A stretch of 47,787 nucleotides of DNA from an uncultured Pelagibacteraceae bacterium. Lineage in GTDB: Bacteria > Pseudomonadota > Alphaproteobacteria > Pelagibacterales > Pelagibacteraceae. The stretch's first letter is position 1, and each line of letters begins with the position of its first letter. Of the stretch, positions 46,440 to 47,787 are shown in pieces. A program made the position numbers and the translations under genes. The stretch lies in contig CABZRS010000008.1 in assembly GCA_902528135.1 (NCBI GenBank), positions 1-47,787 of the forward strand, given 5' to 3'. The notes below the pieces were generated by a model, which ran no database searches, was not told the DNA's origin, and saw only the letters and a program-made list of their open reading frames with translations.

Positions 46440-47787
46440 CTATTTGGTAAGAATATTATTATCTATTAAACTTTGTGTGATCTCATCTAAAATTGCTGGA
46501 TCATCAATTGTTGCCGGCATTTTATAATCCTCCTTATCAGCAATTTTTCTAATAGTTCCTCTTAATATTTTTCCTGATCTTGTTTTAGGTAATCTTTTAA
46601 TAACAATAACAACTTTGAACGCAGCAACAGGTCCAATTTTATCTCTTACCATTTTAATGCATTCCCTTACGATAGTTTCATTGTCTTTTTCAACACCAGA
46701 TTTTAAAACAACCAAACCAATAGGTAATTGACCTTTCAATTTATCTGCAATACCAAGAACAGCACACTCAGCAACTGATTGATGTTCAGATAATACCTCT
46801 TCAATTGCACCTGTCGATAATCTATGACCAGCAACATTTATAATGTCATCGGTTCGCGACATAATCCAAATGTATCCATCTTCATCAATGTGTCCTGCAT
46901 CATAAGTTTGATAGAAGCCTTTATAATTAGTCATATAATTTTCTTCATATCTTTTGTCTGCATTCCAAAGCGTAGGAAAAGTTCCTGGAGGTAAAGGTAA
47001 TTTAACAACTATATCTCCCATTTCATTTGTTTTTGCTATTGAATGATCTGGTTTAATTACTTTTACATCATAACCTGGAACTGCTTTACATGCTGAACCG
47101 TATTTAGTTTTTTGCATTTCTATTCCAGTACAATTTGAACTAATTGCCCAACTAGTTTCCGTTTGCCACCAATGATCTATAACAGGAACATTTAAAAGAT
47201 TTTCAGCCCACTTAATTGTGTCTGGATCAGCTCTTTCTCCAGCTAGGAATAAAGATTCAAAAGAACTTAAATCATATTTAGAAAAAAACTTTCCATCTGG
47301 ATCTTCTTTTTTTATAGCTCTAAATGCTGTTGGAGCTGTAAATAAAGATTTAATTTTATACTCTGAAATTATTCTCCAAAATACTCCTGCATCAGGCGTT
47401 CCTACTGGTTTTCCCTCAAATAAAACTGTAGTACATCCTTTGAACAATGGAGCATAAACAATATACGAATGTCCTACTATCCAACCAATATCACTTGCCG
47501 ACCACCACACATCATTCTCATCAACATTGTATATATTTTTCATTGTCCATTTAAGAGCTACAATATGACCTCCAACATCTCTAACTATTCCTTTTGGTAT
47601 TCCTGTAGTTCCAGATGTATATAAAATGTAAGCAAACTCATTTGCTCCAATTTCAACACAATCTTTATTTTTTGCATTACTAAGAGCTTCCTGCCAACTG
47701 ATTTCAAGCGGAGAGTTGAGTTTTACTTCGTGATCTTTCCTTTGAAAGAAAATTACTTTTTCAACTTTATGTTTTGCAAGTTTCAAT
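46440..47787 (-). CDS. PrpE-type propionyl/acyl-CoA synthetase, C-terminal part (cut by window edge)
   Basis: An AMP-forming acyl-CoA synthetase, missing its N-terminus beyond the right edge. The visible 448 residues contain the AMP-binding loop YTSGTTGIPKGIVRD, WWSASDIGWIVGHSYIVYAPL, GKPVGTPDAGVFWR, HWWQTETSW, the hinge SRTDDIINVAGHRLSTG and the A10 lysine in KTRSGKILRG. The pattern, especially RDVGGHIVALKW and GTPDAG, matches propionyl-CoA synthetase (PrpE/ACSS3) rather than housekeeping Acs. Substrate remains an inference. Confidence 0.88.
   Translation of the reverse strand, partial: LKLAKHKVEKVIFFQRKDHEVKLNSPLEISWQEALSNAKNKDCVEIGANEFAYILYTSGTTGIPKGIVRDVGGHIVALKWTMKNIYNVDENDVWWSASDIGWIVGHSYIVYAPLFKGCTTVLFEGKPVGTPDAGVFWRIISEYKIKSLFTAPTAFRAIKKEDPDGKFFSKYDLSSFESLFLAGERADPDTIKWAENLLNVPVIDHWWQTETSWAISSNCTGIEMQKTKYGSACKAVPGYDVKVIKPDHSIAKTNEMGDIVVKLPLPPGTFPTLWNADKRYEENYMTNYKGFYQTYDAGHIDEDGYIWIMSRTDDIINVAGHRLSTGAIEEVLSEHQSVAECAVLGIADKLKGQLPIGLVVLKSGVEKDNETIVRECIKMVRDKIGPVAAFKVVIVIKRLPKTRSGKILRGTIRKIADKEDYKMPATIDDPAILDEITQSLIDNNILTK

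Noticed and set aside
1-47787. Mobile elements, CRISPR arrays, prophage or defence islands
   Set aside because: No transposase, integrase, phage or nuclease-type frames and no spaced direct repeats were seen; gene content is core throughout.

Overview
The window is a very AT-rich, lysine/asparagine/isoleucine-rich, almost gapless stretch of chromosome. It looks like a streamlined marine alphaproteobacterium of the SAR11 / Pelagibacterales type. This rests on base composition, tiny or negative intergenic spacing, the gene order carB-carA / yqeY-dnaG-rpoD, and the style of the proteins; no database search was possible. Nearly everything is core metabolism, cell envelope and information processing. 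I see no prophage, insertion sequence, CRISPR array, toxin-antitoxin pair or defence island.

Layout. 1-4.4 kb: the end of an aspartate-type aminotransferase, then a leftward operon (thioredoxin reductase, PsiE-like membrane protein, extended SDR) and a divergent pair (ELM1-family protein, 2OG-Fe(II) oxygenase-like protein). 4.4-8.8 kb: leftward carA-carB for carbamoyl phosphate, with carA broken by a frameshift exactly at an A7 slippery run. 8.9-13.25 kb: yqeY-dnaG-rpoD, followed at once by an odd tRNA-Val(GAC) and then a CAT-anticodon tRNA. 13.25-14.65 kb: mlaA-mlaC, leftward. 14.7-15.8 kb: an AmpD/AmiD-type amidase and the RNase P RNA. 16.0-37.3 kb: one large rightward division/cell-wall (dcw) cluster: mraZ, ftsZ, rsmH, ftsL, ftsI, a fused murE-murF, mraY, murD, ftsW, murG, murC, murB, ddl, ftsQ, ftsA, lpxC, bamD, ligA. 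37.3-47.8 kb: pepP and uvrD leftward, an AsmA-like gene, fumC, a MazG-like pyrophosphohydrolase, ygfZ, a dihydroorotase and the end of a PrpE-type acyl-CoA synthetase.

How the genes work together. The dcw cluster encodes nearly the whole cytoplasmic route from UDP-MurNAc to lipid II plus the divisome core, and is preceded by a textbook MraZ operator of three pentamers at 10-bp pitch. CarA/CarB and the dihydroorotase feed pyrimidine synthesis. MlaA/MlaC, BamD, LpxC and the AsmA-like protein build or maintain the outer membrane.

No clearly new multi-gene system is present. The observations most worth a second look are the carA frameshift at a slippery heptamer, ftsZ moved from the end to the front of the dcw cluster, the tRNA-Val with a degenerate elbow, DnaG with its zinc ligands replaced, a perfectly symmetric two-way promoter between trxB and the ELM1-family gene, apparent leaderless starts, and the absence of terminator space at all seven convergent junctions.
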